From assembly GCA_964035545.1 (NCBI GenBank), contig OZ037769.1, forward strand, positions 14,564,633 to 14,628,632: a stretch of DNA of 64,000 bases, in the 5' to 3' direction. Position 1 is the first letter of the stretch. Every line of letters starts with the position of its first letter. Source of the stretch: Bugula neritina. Its lineage: Eukaryota; Bryozoa; Gymnolaemata; Cheilostomatida; Bugulidae. The position numbers and the translations under genes are program-made. Shown here in pieces: positions 45,241-58,197 of this stretch. The notes under the pieces are model-generated. The model made no database searches. It saw only the letters and a program-made list of their open reading frames with translations, and was not told where the DNA came from.

Positions 45241-47386
45241 ATACCCACTGCCAGACGAGACATGCCATGTTTAGTTAGACATACCATTAACGTCGTTGGC
45301 TTTATTAGTTCTATTTTAATGGATCATATTATTATTTTTAATTATTATTATTATCACTATCAGTAGCAAATAAATAATTTTATATTTGTTATTAGTTACT
45401 ACTTATATAAATTGAGTGCCACAGCTTGAGGGTTATAAAGTCAGTCTTAGTCAATGTAATGGGGATGCTGATACTGACATTTGGCTTCGAGCTCATAGTT
45501 AAATTGCTAACAACTATACCTAAGGATAAAAGGAGTATTAAAATATTAATTTATAATGATTATAACCTTAGAGTGGAGATATTATTCTCAATTTATTTAG
45601 TTTTTACTTTACTAACTTTTATTTTATTCATCAACCTCACTGTCTATTTAAATAGCAAACTAAAGATTAATTATGAAGGCCTTTGAATTGAAGTACTTTT
45701 CTGTAGCTGATTAGATTTCAAGTATTAAAATAACATACTAAGACAGAATACCATTATATGAGCTAGATTAATAAAGTAAAGAAGATTTCTTTGTTAATCA
45801 AAATATAGGTGTCACATATGCCTATTTTTAAGATTATGTTCTTATATGTGCTGTCTTTTTAATATTTTTAAAGTGCTACATTTTGAGGGTACATCAATAT
45901 GACTGCCCTGTAATTGCTTGTCAACTATAAGAGTTAGACCTATAAACTGTCTCATTTTCAAATTATCTTTACTTTTCTAATTGATGTTAACATGACTATT
46001 CCTATTAGTATTTTGGTGTTTACCATTAGTAATGTTTGAACTAACATCAATATCATTGTTAATTTGTCTAATTATTCAAATTTTAATATTCATCATTTGT
46101 GGACAGTAATAAAATTTTGTCTTTCTTAAATTAATGTGATTCTAGATTAGCTACTCTAGCAAGTGTGTATTGTGCAATGAGTACTAATGCCATATTTTTG
46201 CACTTCTTGTTCTATATAATTTAGATTTAAGGTAACAATTCTTAAAGCTATCACATAATGCTGCTATCAGTTATAAAGATGTCACTGATCCAAACATTGA
46301 AAACCAGCTGAGTGCATGCAAGGTTGAAAACTTATTTTCTCTGGTTAGGTAAGTAGAAAGGTATTTGCTGTAATTTACAACTATTTTGTTTTCAACATCC
46401 TTGATGTTCATCTCTAAAAGATAAGTAGCACATAATGGTACCTGTTTTACTTAGCAGAAGAAATTATTGTCAAAGCTCTATTACTACATTTTAAATTGTA
46501 TGACACTCTTTTGACTACATTTGATTTCATATCTCAAATAATTATATTTCTGACTCATGAAACTGTAACCACACACTTGAGAACAAAATAAATAATGATA
46601 TGGAAGCTTTCTTTAACTTTGTCAATTTAGTCACCAGCCAATGACTGAAAACATGTTTTGTACACTATTGATTGCCTCTCTATTTCCGCTATAAGGCAGA
46701 AACTTTAATCTCAAAATTTAAGACACTGGCAATTCTTCCCAATAATAAGTTGTTCAAAACAAATATTTTTTGCCAAGTAATATAGTATTTAATTATATTT
46801 TTTAGTCAAAGAAATTTGTTTGGTTTCTTGTGTCATCTTGAATAGCTTGTTATTCATTATTTTTTTCTTCGTGTTATGACTATGAGTGTATATAACCTTT
46901 GCTGACAGGTTTTTCCCCCATCACTATATGTTTCTCTGTTTACTCTCTAACAGTTTTATTTCCGTTCATTTTTTAGAGTTTACTAAAATGACATGGGTGT
47001 GCTTTGTTGTGGCTCCTAATTGAGCGCATCCGTTGAGATTATTGGAAGTTTTGTTGAAACTGAGCTGAGGCCTCTTACTCCTAAAGGCAAGAATTTGAGT
47101 CATCTTAGCTACTTGTAGCATATCAACATCGAACAGCACCATTCCACTACTCTAAGCTTAAGGTTTTGGCTGCATTAGATCAACAGGTAAGTTTAATAGT
47201 TTGTATTTCGTACACTATTTCATGATGTCTGTTCAGCATTTACTTAGTAGCACACATTTATAGATTTTGCATTCTTTTAGTTTTTTGCAGTACAACTTTT
47301 CCACGCAACTATTACACTGTTGTTGCTGTTAATTGTAGTTTATTCTGCTTGACCATGCAATTATTGAATTATGTTGCAAAGGTGAT
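45241..47386. other. Intergenic, no recognised gene
   Basis: AT-rich sequence. A frame at 45426-45686 contains two hydrophobic stretches but opens with TTG and resembles nothing known. No repeat or RNA gene was recognised. Confidence 0.5.
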
Positions 47387-47784
47387 TGAGTCCTTTTATT
47401 TAATTTAGTACACACTGGAAATCTGCAGTTTTTAGCCATTTTTACAATTTAGCTGCTAATGAACAATGCTTTTTGCTTAAAATTAGTGAGACATCAAGAA
47501 ATACACCTAAATAATCAAGGTTCTTCTTAGTTTTGCATGATTTCTCATGTTTTTTCCTATTTATTCATTTCATTTGGATTGCCTACTGTTACAAACTAAC
47601 CGTGGCGATCCCCAGTCAGAAGTTGCTGTAATTAGAAAAAAGCATAGGAAATCAAAGAAAATTAAAAAGAGCCTTGATTATTTAGGTGTATTTATTGATA
47701 TTTTTTTAGTTTCGGGCCAAAACTCATGTTCATTAGCAAAAACTTGAGATCTTCAGTATGTACTAACTTAAATAAAATGAACCA
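47387..47784. mobile_element. Old copy of the palindromic TA element
   Basis: Begins TGAGTCCTTTTATTTAATTT and ends with its near complement. The two arms pair imperfectly along their whole length and match the young copy at 60232-60654 (landmark TTTAGTACACACTGGAA and AATTTAGCTGCTAATGAACA). Divergence between its arms is much greater than in the young copy. Confidence 0.8.
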
Positions 47785-50700
47785 ATTGCAGTAAATTTCT
47801 GCATTTTCTAATACTTCTCAAATTTACACTTAAAATAGTGCTGTCTTAAGAAAATGACACTAGCTGCTGTTTTCATGTATGTGCCCCAATTGTATATAAT
47901 GCTGTTGATTTGTTTAGTGCTTTTTCTATTTGTTTGTTATATAACTTTTCTTTTATGGTTGTTGCCAGCACCTAAAGCATTATTCATTAGTGTCAATTAA
48001 TTTCTACTCACAGTTTTACTGTTACATAGTTTATAAAGCCCTTGTGTCAACTTTTCTAGATATCCTGGTTAAAATTGTTCCACTTGATGAATGGCATAAG
48101 GCATATGCAATAGCAAAACAGTTGCAGGCTGTTTTGGAAATAAAATTGTGCATATAATCTTTATTTTATACATGTTATTTAGGCTTTGGTAGAACTGTTG
48201 GAGAGCCTTCCTCTTGAATAAAGCTACTCAACTTCCCGGATTCTACTTTATTGACATTAACCCACTACCTACAAAACGCCTTGAAATTTAGCTAATAAAT
48301 TATGTATTTTGTGAGTTTTTTTAAATGTACAATGTTATGTATAAATTACAATCAGTTTATATATATATACATGTCTTTTGCTACTTAGTATTACAGTGTA
48401 AAAAGCATTTCAGGGTTAACAATTTAATTAATTGGCCCTAACAGTAATTATGTATAATACAGATTTGCAGATGCTTTAAATGAACCCAAAAAGCTGATGT
48501 TGTTAAACAGTGTACAAAATAGTCACCTCATATCAGCCAGACATGCTTAGTCATTACCTAGCATTAAAATCATAATATTATGAATGCAGTCAAGTTTTGA
48601 TATGCATCCCTATTATTGATAGTTTGTGAACCAGCAATTAAATATCAAGAAGCAATATTACTAACCAATGTGCCGGTTAAAGAGTTTCAAGTTGTAGTTA
48701 TAGTATCAAACTATTATAATGGCATAAAAACTATAGTTAAAACATCTTATTAATATTTACTACAGGAATACATATTATAGGTGTGCTAAAAATCTGGTAG
48801 AAGCATCAATTATTTTAGATGTTTTGGATTTAGTATCTCTGTACTATAATGTAATATACAGAACATCAGGTGCTGTCTCCACAGTGCATTGATGGCACTA
48901 ATGAATATTAATACATGCAGGCAGTGTTGGTAATGATTTATTGAAATAGGAGTTTAAAAACTGTTTAAACAACAACGAAAAGCCTGAGATTAGTCCAAGG
49001 AGAGGGGTATTTCAAGCTAGCAGATGAGCAATATAGATGCGAAAGTCTTGCCTAAAAATCATTATTGTTATATCTAGTCATTAATTTCTTGCAATAGATC
49101 TATTTCACTATTGAGAAGAACAAAATTAGCTAGTAAACAGTGTAATAGAGTCAAGGCACTTTGGCAGTGCTAGTTTAAAATAAACCTGGGATAGTCGAAT
49201 AGCAGAAGTACTTTTTGATGCATAATATAATTATGTGCAGCTTAAGATTTTGCAATACTGTGTTTTCAGTGAGATATTAATTTCAATAGCTACATTAAAA
49301 TAATGTACACAGTGATGCAAGTGATGCAAAATCTTCTAAGATGCTATGACTGTAGCAGTTTGCTACTAGTCTCAGGTAACAAACCAAATAGCCTTTCTTT
49401 GTGCCATCATCCAAATGCCAAACAAATAACTCATTCACTCTGTAACAACAAGGTGGTCTCCCAAGTAGATTGTTAGACATTTCAGGCATTAATAACCAAA
49501 GGCTTTTCACTTTGGCATAATTGTATAGTTACCCAGCTAAATAAATAATGTATTCATGGTATTGTAATTCCAAGCCATGCATTTATCTGTGAATGCAGCT
49601 AAGTATTTAATACGGCCATACATTTATGTACTATGTAGCAATGCCTAATGTAGCTGTCAAGCTTCTACTTATACTCATTTTACTGATGCTTTACTTCTGA
49701 TTACATGATTACAAACATAGCAGTTCAAACAAAATTATTTTAGATAGGAATAAATATAATGCTCCTAGCAAATGTTGTAAAACTATTTTCCAAAAACATA
49801 TACTTTGCAAACAAACTTTTCACAAAGTTATAATGCATTTATCATATTATTGTTTCATTTAAAAGTTATAATGATAGAATATTATACTTAAAACACACCC
49901 AAATTTTTAGATTCTTGTAATACTGTTAAACAAGAGTTAACAGTAAGATTGGCTGTAGAGTAGAATGTTTAGCTCTTTGTACTGAAGCTAACAAGTAACT
50001 GGCATTAAAAAGAGATGTAGATAAAAAGTGACAGAATAACAACTGGCTTGTATATTGGTAGTGCAAAAAGCTGTATATAACAGTTTAAACAAATACCCAT
50101 TAGAATAAATGGTAACCCAGTACTTAAAATGTGGTATGTCATAATACATATTTGTGGTGTATTAACTAGGCTAGATCAACACATAGCACTATATAATTGC
50201 TTTAGTATTTACAATTAGTTTGTGGTCTGGTGGGATTTGTTGATAGCCATTGTCTTTATCAACATAACAGTTTCATAAAATTAGCAGTTTTCCTTATTCA
50301 CCTAGTTAATTTTTAAGATTTATGTACAATATTTACATATTAGGATATAAAAAATATCTTTAACCAGTGAATATCAAAATAATGATTAAAGACATATTTT
50401 ATGTCATATTCTTGTGGCAATCTAAATAATAAGCTGGTCTAAATTGTACTTGTGCAAACAGAACCAGCTCATGAATATATGTTGTCTTTTTTTAACTTGA
50501 CAGTTAATCTAATATGGATGTGTATTTTATACTTGCTTTTGTGTTTAAGGTGATAAAATTGCACTGGTAAGGTAAATAAACGTTGCTTGTTTGGCATGCT
50601 TTTGCGTGGCATTGCATATTATGCTAAACTAATGGCCAGTTTTGCAGTAGCTTCACCATAACCTTCAAAAGAATGCAAATATCATCTAATTATTGTAAGC

Positions 50701-52845
50701 TTTTTAGGTTAACTTGACTAGCTATAAACACATGTAAAACTATTAGGCCATTCTAATTTCACGATATACATAGCTCTATAATTCTGAAAAACTGCTAGGT
50801 AGAGTGGAAATTAAACATGATCTATTCATTGCTAAAGTATTACAGCTATGAATAATATATATGTGATTACCTGAGTGATATCACAATCTTCACTTGCTAA
50901 GTTAGTTTAAATACAGGAAAAAAATTAATCTGGGGAAAGATTATATATGAGAAGCTGTTTTTGTAATAATTCCCTGCTCTAGGGTGGTTTAGAAGAATTG
51001 TTTTAAAGCAAAACTTTTGCATACATGAGTTGAATAAAATCATCGAGAGTTTTATGAAGGTCTATTTGTGTATAGGTAGCCCTATGTCACAACTCAAGTT
51101 TTTAGATTTTATGTAATTTGTGGTGCAAAGTTGCAAATAAAAACCTTATTTTAATAATACTTAGACATATGCAAGCAATAAAGATAATGAAAAAAATGCT
51201 ATAGTTGCTAATTAGCTAATATTATTTGCACATGATGCAAATATTTGTATGCATGCATGTTTAGTTTATTAGCATTGGTTAGATATAATTGAATATATAG
51301 ATTTGATGTGGAAATTGAAGAAAATCAATATGTTGTGTTCTATATACAACAACAGTTTTTACATTGGTTTGTTAATTACTTCATAAATCATTTATTACTT
51401 CATGCAATATTTGTTCCTGCAACTTTGCAGAGTGGCAAAATGCATTTCAAAGACATATATTAAGTGATTTTAATTATACTAGAAGTTTCAAACTAAGAAT
51501 TTTTGGGGAGTTTTCTTCTTCCTAAGACATATGTGGTAATTGAACACATAATAAGTGGTGGGCCACAACTCCTTTATACAACCTTGCAAGAAATTATGCA
51601 GCCATTTAAATAGAAAAGGAATTATTGAATTTATTTATTCAACATTATTAGTATTTTATAAATATTTGTTGCATTTAATTAATGAGCATAAAATTTGTCT
51701 TACAAATACTGTAATTAACAGCATGGTAAAAATATATTATATATACTGGTATATGTTTTGTATTGTATTAGATTTAGGCTACATTTCTAATTAAAATGAG
51801 TTAATGGCTAAGTTTAAATATCTTCAACTTATAGATTACATTTTTATGTGCTATAAAAATTTAACTCGTTTGTTACGACATTTCTCCATGCATAAAAGCA
51901 AAACCTACGGCAAGAAATCCTTAGCTAGAAAGATAAATAATAATTTACTTTAATTACATCAAAAGCTAATATCAGCAAGCATTCTATAAATAATGGTAAT
52001 TTACCTAGTGTAATTTTTCTTAAACTAGCTAAGCTTGCTTGGTACTTTAATAAGTTTATTGGCATAGTGTATTATGTTATACTTATAATATATTTTTAAG
52101 GCTTTAAGGAAAATGATGTTTTAGCTGCGTTATTCCTAATGCAAGCCTTATAAATTTACAATATATTATACTAAAATATTATGTTTGTAATTAGAAAGAA
52201 AACAAATTACTTTCATAAACTTATAATTATTGCATTCTGTTATTGTTAATGCTAGAATAACAAATTGAACACGGCATATGCTTCCCTAACCAGATGCTTT
52301 TAAACGGATTAAAAATAATTTGTCAATTTCTAATTATGAGGAACAAACTCCTCGATAGTTTCTACATTTGCGCATGATTTTATCAAGATAGGCTTGCTTT
52401 TGTGTCAACCTGTAGCCAGTGCAACTATACTTTATGTAACGAGTAAAACAGACTCATTTCCAAGTACACAGTCTAAAGGGTAGGAATTACTACAAAGAAA
52501 AGTGCCGGTTAAAAGTTAATTATAATTGGAAATAAGGTGAAATATCAGTCAGAAATTAAAAAGTGTCAACTAAAAAGGTGTATTGTTATTTCTTTTTGGC
52601 TTAATGAAAAAGTTTTTTGAGGAAGAAGTACGAGAAACATCTAGGAGGGGTTCATATCCACCACTGGCGACTACCTGTTTATTGATGAAAAACTATCCAA
52701 TGATAGTACAGTATTATGGTCTTTTGCCTTATAATTGGCTTTGATTTTTTTATGTCTAATTACGAGATACTAAACAGATGCAAAGTATGTTGTGCATAGG
52801 CAGTTTTTTTATGTCTCTAAACAACATTCTAGGAAAATATATACT
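47785..52845. other. Intergenic, no recognised gene
   Basis: Five kilobases without a frame, splice pattern or repeat that I can tie to a known family. It is AT-rich and not obviously low-complexity. Regulatory or noncoding RNA content cannot be judged from sequence alone. Confidence 0.5.
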
Positions 52846-52891
52846 GCACAAACTTCACATCTGTAAGGTTTTTCTCCAGTGTGTATCCTCA
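52846..52891 (-). pseudogene. ZNF-F 3' fragment beyond the 4.3-kb insertion
   Basis: On the minus strand this short piece continues [15 protein letters not shown], the next part of the zinc finger interrupted at 57212. Homology ends in the CX2C at about 52846, so the rest of the finger array is lost. It proves that the intervening DNA was inserted into the gene. Confidence 0.82.
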
Positions 52892-52893
52892 TA

Positions 52894-55800
52894 CACAGTT
52901 AGTTTAAGGTCATACTTTTCATTTTCTGGCTCTTTGCCAGGTGCTTTATGTTCTATATGAACAATGTTCCACTGATAGCTCGAACAGGTTGAATGTCACA
53001 GGAACAAAAAAAATATGAAAAGATAAAGAAACTTATGTTCTCCAATATACTTTTTTATTTTTTTCAAAAGCCAATTCATGTTTAAGTTATAGCTTGTTGA
53101 AAAACATATTCCCCCTTCCACATTCTTTTTAATTTATACGCTCCTGACTTGTTATTGCGTCTCAATATGCCTTGTATTTGAGTGCTTGTTAGTCTCGCTT
53201 CACTAACTTTGCCTATACTTCACAAGTGCCAGTGCTGCTGGCTCAAAAGCTAAATGTTATAAACTGTCAGCTAAAACCCAATCTTGTATTCCTAGGTTGG
53301 TTGGCCTAAATAAAACAATAGTCAAATCATGATTTCATGTTTTAAAAATTTACTCTATTCTAACCTGCTGCCTAGCTATAGTTCTATTTTTGATTTATAA
53401 TTACAGCATTTGTGATACATTTTTTTGGCAACCATGTGATTTATAAAATGCAGTAATGGTACTTACAATATTATATTATTACCATTATAATATATTATAT
53501 AGTATTATGTGTGTTTTTATTATACTGCATAATATCTATTTTATTATTGTTGTTGTGCAAACAAGTGCAATTAACCTAGTTTTCAAAATGTACCTCTAAA
53601 TTATCAGAATATCAGTTCAGATATTTTCATGCTTTGTTAGGTAAACCTAAAAAAAGAGGCTGTATTCCCAAAGTAAAGGGTGTTGAACTATGAACTATAT
53701 TAGATTAGCCACTCTGCTACCAAGTGCATCAGTAAAATATTATATGAATAGCTCTGATGCTTTGTCTCCAGTGGCTGGCTGCGATATGATAACTTGGCCA
53801 ACTTCCAAGAGTTTAAAATTGGTGCAATTATTCAAGAGGTTACATACTGCACAGAGCTAGCAGTGATAGTAACCTTGCTATTGGCAGTACTTATTACAAC
53901 TGCCAGCATATAAGCTGCATTGTAGAATGCAGTTGGGGTAGGCTAGTAAAACCAAATTCTGCTCTCTAATATACCTTAGACACAATGCAGCAACATAATT
54001 GTTCGTTTCAAATTACATTGCCACCCTTACACGAGCTGTGGGCTTCATAAAGATTCATATGATTAGAGATTTATGCTATAGGCTAGCTATGATGAAAATA
54101 ACACACCATTGTCAAAGTTAACTTCAAGTATGTTGTTTTCCAGAAACTCAGTAATGTCCATTTATCTCTCGCATACAAATACTTATGCAATAGCATACAG
54201 TTTAAGTTTTATTTTAGAGCACACCTGCAAACTCTACAATAAGAGCTTGCTTTAACAGTCTATTTCAGACCTGTTTTTGTAGCTAGTAATACGCAAGCTA
54301 CTTATTTTTAAACTTTTGGGTTATTTGTTCAAAACAATTAGCTTTGCTAGTAACCCGAGACTATCGCAACAGTTGACTGCTATCAACATGAATTGACAGC
54401 CTAATAATAGACGATGTAAATTTGGTACATTTAGTACCTTGTACCAACTCTAGAATACTCACCACTATAACTTATATAAACTTCTGCAAGTTCAAATGCA
54501 AAATGCATACTTTTAGAAAATAGCTGTGCAACTTTTATTACATGCATTATTTTATTTCATATCTTAAACTTATGAACCATGAGTTCATTTTTCAAAATGT
54601 TTAAATTAAGTGCTCAAAAAATGCAATTAAAATTTTTATTCTTGCACAAATACCCTGGTGCAGTTTGACCACAACCCCAGCTGTTTTGACAAACACATTT
54701 AATGGTTTTTTTTATTGACATAGTGGTGAATGAGCTGGTTGTTTTTGGCAGTTGGGTAGACTTGAAGCTTGGCAGCTTTTAAACAATTCTGATTGGCAGA
54801 ATTTTACACGATAAGTTGATGTTTGTATCTGATTGGCCTAATAATGCATTTGCATTTGAAAATGTAGAGTTTTATTTAAGCTATAATGGTGATATTTTAG
54901 AGTTGGCACACACCCCTTTTGGGTTGAGTTTTATAGTCTGTTCCTGCTGTAGTCATCTACAACAACAGTGTATAGGGAAATTATTAGTATTACGAAATCT
55001 GTTTTGGCTTACTTTGCTATGCCAGTATTCTGACTTAGTTTGTAATCAACTATGTTGGCAGTTAAAACTGAGGGTGATTTCATCAAAGGTGGACATTGCT
55101 GAGGCCTTAGAACATCAAATCAACCAGTGCTGTTACTTGGTTGTATTGTAAAGCAGTAGTGAGAGCATAGCACACTATCACAGTCACTGAGCTGCAATGA
55201 CAGTGGCTACACCAAACTCGTCAGTTCTATTATATTATCTTATGTAAGGCACGTCAAAACAATATAGACCCACATGCAAGGCACTACATGCTAATACTCA
55301 TTTTTATACAAAATTTCTACATTATCTATTGCTAATAGCTGTGCATTTAAATCCAATGCAGATGAATATGTGACAGAGTAAAAAGCTACTGTTTTACAAA
55401 TTTAAAATAAAATAATAGTGCGGGTACACAAGCAAATAATTTATAGTTAGCGTAGGCTAATGCATTTGTAATGTGCATGTTAAACAACTTTTTTATAATT
55501 TATTACATTAGACTATGAGAATGTATTTAGTAGTATGTATTGATTTAAAACTAAATCATGAAATGATTATCATTATTGCAACCTCTGTGCTTGGTAGACA
55601 GGATAGAGAGGGGTGGTGTGACTGCTGTAACTGTGCTACTGCTCTACATACTAACAGAGACTAGGCTAGTGTTTTGACGTGCCTTACATACTGTCATTGC
55701 AGCTCAGTGACTGTGATAGTGTGCTATGCTCTCACTACTGCTTTACAATACAACCAAGTAACAGCACTGGTTGATTTGATGTTCTAAGGCCTCAGCAATG

Positions 55801-57209
55801 TCTACCTTTGATGAAATCACCCTCAGTTTTAACTGCCAACATAGTTGATTATAACAAAACTAAGTCAGAATACTGGCATAGCAAAGTAAGCCAAAACAGA
55901 TTTCGTAATACTAATAATTTCCCTATACACTGTTGTTGTAGATGACTGCAGCAGGAACAGACTATAAAACTCAACCCAAAAGGGGTGTGTGCCAACTCTA
56001 AAATATCACCATTATAGCTTAAATAAAACTCTACATTTTCAAATGCAAATGCATTATTAGGCCAATCAGATACAAACATCAACTTATCGTGTAAAATTCT
56101 GCCAATCAGAATTGTTTAAAAGCTGCCAAGCTTCAAGTCTACCCAACTGCCAAAAACAACCAGCTCATTCACCACTATGTCAATAAAAAAACCATTAAAT
56201 GTGTTTGCCAAAACAGCTGGGGTTGTGGTCAAACTGCACCAGGGTATTTGTGCAAGAATAAAAATTTTAATTGCATTTTTTGAGCACTTAATTTAAACAT
56301 TTTGAAAAATGAACTCATGGTTCATAAATTTAAGATATGAAATAAAATAATGCATGTAATAAAAGTTGCACAGCTATTTTCTAAAAGTATGCATTTTGCA
56401 TTTGAACTTGCAGAAGTTTATATAAGTTATAGTGGTGAGTATTCTAGAGTTGGTACAAGGTACTAAATGTACCAAATTTACATCGTCTATTAGAGAAACT
56501 GAAAGTACACCTGCTGCGCTATAGACAGACATTTACTGACAAGACTGTAAAGTGAAGTGATTTAGCTGAAATTAACTTTGCCAAACAAACAAAGAATTAT
56601 GTTGTGCTGAGGCATTTTCAATATATTATTGTAACATAGTGAGATGATTCAGCTGAGTGCTAAAGTAAAACAGGGAGCATTATATTGGCAGAAATCCAAT
56701 AGATTGCCAATTTGTGCGAGAGGGTACTATATGTTATTGTGATAGCGCAGAGCGGCAAACTACTAGGAATGTTATAATTAGTCACAGGAGCGTAGTTAGA
56801 ACCACCATATGAAGAATTTAGAAAATTGCAGTGAAACTTGCAAAATGGTGTATGTTTTTACCAAATTGTGAAGAGCATAAACAGAATTTCAAAAAACAAA
56901 GAAAGTATATTAGAGAAAACATATCAAGGAATGTCAAGTTTAACATTTAAACTTTGTAAAATGAATCCCCTGTGCTACAGCAGTGGAACATGGAGGGTGT
57001 AAAATTTTACTTATTATGCAACAACTTTCTCAGAAAATTTTTTATTGAAAAATTAAAAAAGTATATGAAAGAGGAATGCAAGAGCTATCTTTTCATGTAA
57101 AATTTATTAATGTGAGACAAAAACTGTTCGAGCTATCTCCTGGAAACTGTTTATATATAACATAAAGCAGTGCCTGAATCTGGAAAGTAATGACCTTAAA
57201 CCAACTGTG
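52894..57209. mobile_element. 4.3-kb TA-flanked inverted-repeat element inserted in ZNF-F
   Basis: Starts CACAGTTAGTTTAAGGTCA and ends with the inverse CACAGTTGGTTTAAGGTCA. Weaker inverted similarity continues for roughly 200-250 bp, including GATAGCTCGAACAG in both ends. A TA dinucleotide is present on each side (52892-52893 and 57210-57211). Removing the element and one TA restores CATATGAGG, the exact family sequence. TA duplication suggests a Tc1/mariner-like transposase acting in trans, but no transposase frame is seen inside. It contains a nested palindromic element (54407-56490). Confidence 0.82.
54407..56490. mobile_element. 2.1-kb palindromic (foldback) element
   Basis: The left arm (54407 to about 55261) and right arm (about 55671-56490) are inverted copies at very high identity, separated by about 410 bp of unrelated spacer. 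Termini read ATAGACGATGTAAATTTGG and its complement, each bordered by TA. The arms differ by a 37-bp indel near the spacer and a 4-bp indel in the middle. A frame in each arm (54816-55151 plus, 55849-56082 minus) gives the same start because of the palindrome and resembles no known protein. A transcript would fold into a long hairpin. Confidence 0.85.
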
Positions 57210-57211
57210 TA

Positions 57212-58197
57212 TGAATAGATAAATTACTTCTCTGCGTATATGCTTTGTCACACTTTTCACATTTGTATAACTTTTCTGAGTTGTGTTTTTTTACGGGGAG
57301 AGTTAATTCATTCCTGTCTTTGAAAATGGTGTTACATATTTGAAATTCATAAAAGTTTTCTTCATGGTTTATGTTCATGTATTTAGGTAACTCCTGATAT
57401 TGTGAAACCTGTTTACAATGATTTCTGTATGCGTCATTTTCTGCTAGCTCCATGCATGTTCTAAAGTGTTCTTCACACTTTGCACACCTTTTGGGCTCCT
57501 TACTATTTTCTTTTGTGTCAAGGCCAAGCAACGAATAAATGAAGGCTTCCCCACACTCACTACACCTTTTAAGATGTTTATTACTGTGCATTGTAGGATA
57601 GTTATTTGAAACTGGCGTCTGTGAACAACCTTCTTCTTTTGTATCATCAGTTTCAACTTTAAACTCTAAAAGAAGAGATTCCAGATTCTCACCTTTCTTT
57701 CTATTCTCAGATGCTAAGTCTTGCTCTGGAATATTAATAATAAACATTTACAATCTGCTGAGATAAAATATAAAAGAGAGCAGCAGTGGTATATAGGGGT
57801 TAAAATGTTTGCTTTGTAAACACAAAGTTAAGGGTTTGAACCCAGACAAAAGCCATTAGTGATGTTAGGAAGAGCATCCAGTCATAATTGCTTTCATTTA
57901 AATAAGCTCTTAGCCCAATTCATTAAAAACTCTTTTCTATCAGGGATCTCTTACAGAGACAGTGACTATAAACTTGTGTGAGTTTAAAATATATATATTC
58001 TTCTATAGAAGTTGTGGTATGTATAGTAGTTCAAGCAATGCATGGGGAGATAAAGACAAAAATACATGCAAAACCCTGAATAAGAAGCAAACTGGGAAAT
58101 TTACTAAAACAAAATGCCTAAATAGAATTTTAAACTGAATCAAATTTTTTTTTAAAAGGCAATAGAAGACAACTCTTTACTCACCACTGATGGACAT
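57212..58197 (-). pseudogene. ZNF-F: zinc-finger gene split by a transposon
   Basis: Exon 1 is 58197-58185 (ATGTCCATCAGTG); exon 2 starts at 57725 after acceptor ATTAATATTCCAG and gives E-Q-D-L-A-S-E-N-R. The Cys-rich leader and the beginning of finger one ([19 protein letters not shown]) are open until 57212, where the 4.3-kb element begins; translation then stops at 57196. A short continuation lies at 52846-52891. The leader is undamaged, so the insertion is probably the primary lesion. It would yield about 175 residues with no complete finger. Confidence 0.85.
57778..57975 (+). mobile_element. tRNA-derived SINE in the ZNF-F intron
   Basis: GCAGCAGTGGTATATAGGGG gives a degraded A box; B box GGTTTGAACCC lies at 57833-57843. 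Same intronic position and orientation as the others. The end is approximate. Confidence 0.65.

Noticed and set aside
45426-45686. Possible two-helix membrane protein
   Set aside because: It starts with TTG, has AT-biased codons and no recognised family; hydrophobic frames are common by chance in AT-rich DNA.
47547-47747. 66-codon frame
   Set aside because: It lies within the old palindromic element.
54816-56082. Identical predicted proteins on both strands
   Set aside because: They arise from the palindrome arms; no domain resemblance, and the right-arm version is cut short by an indel.
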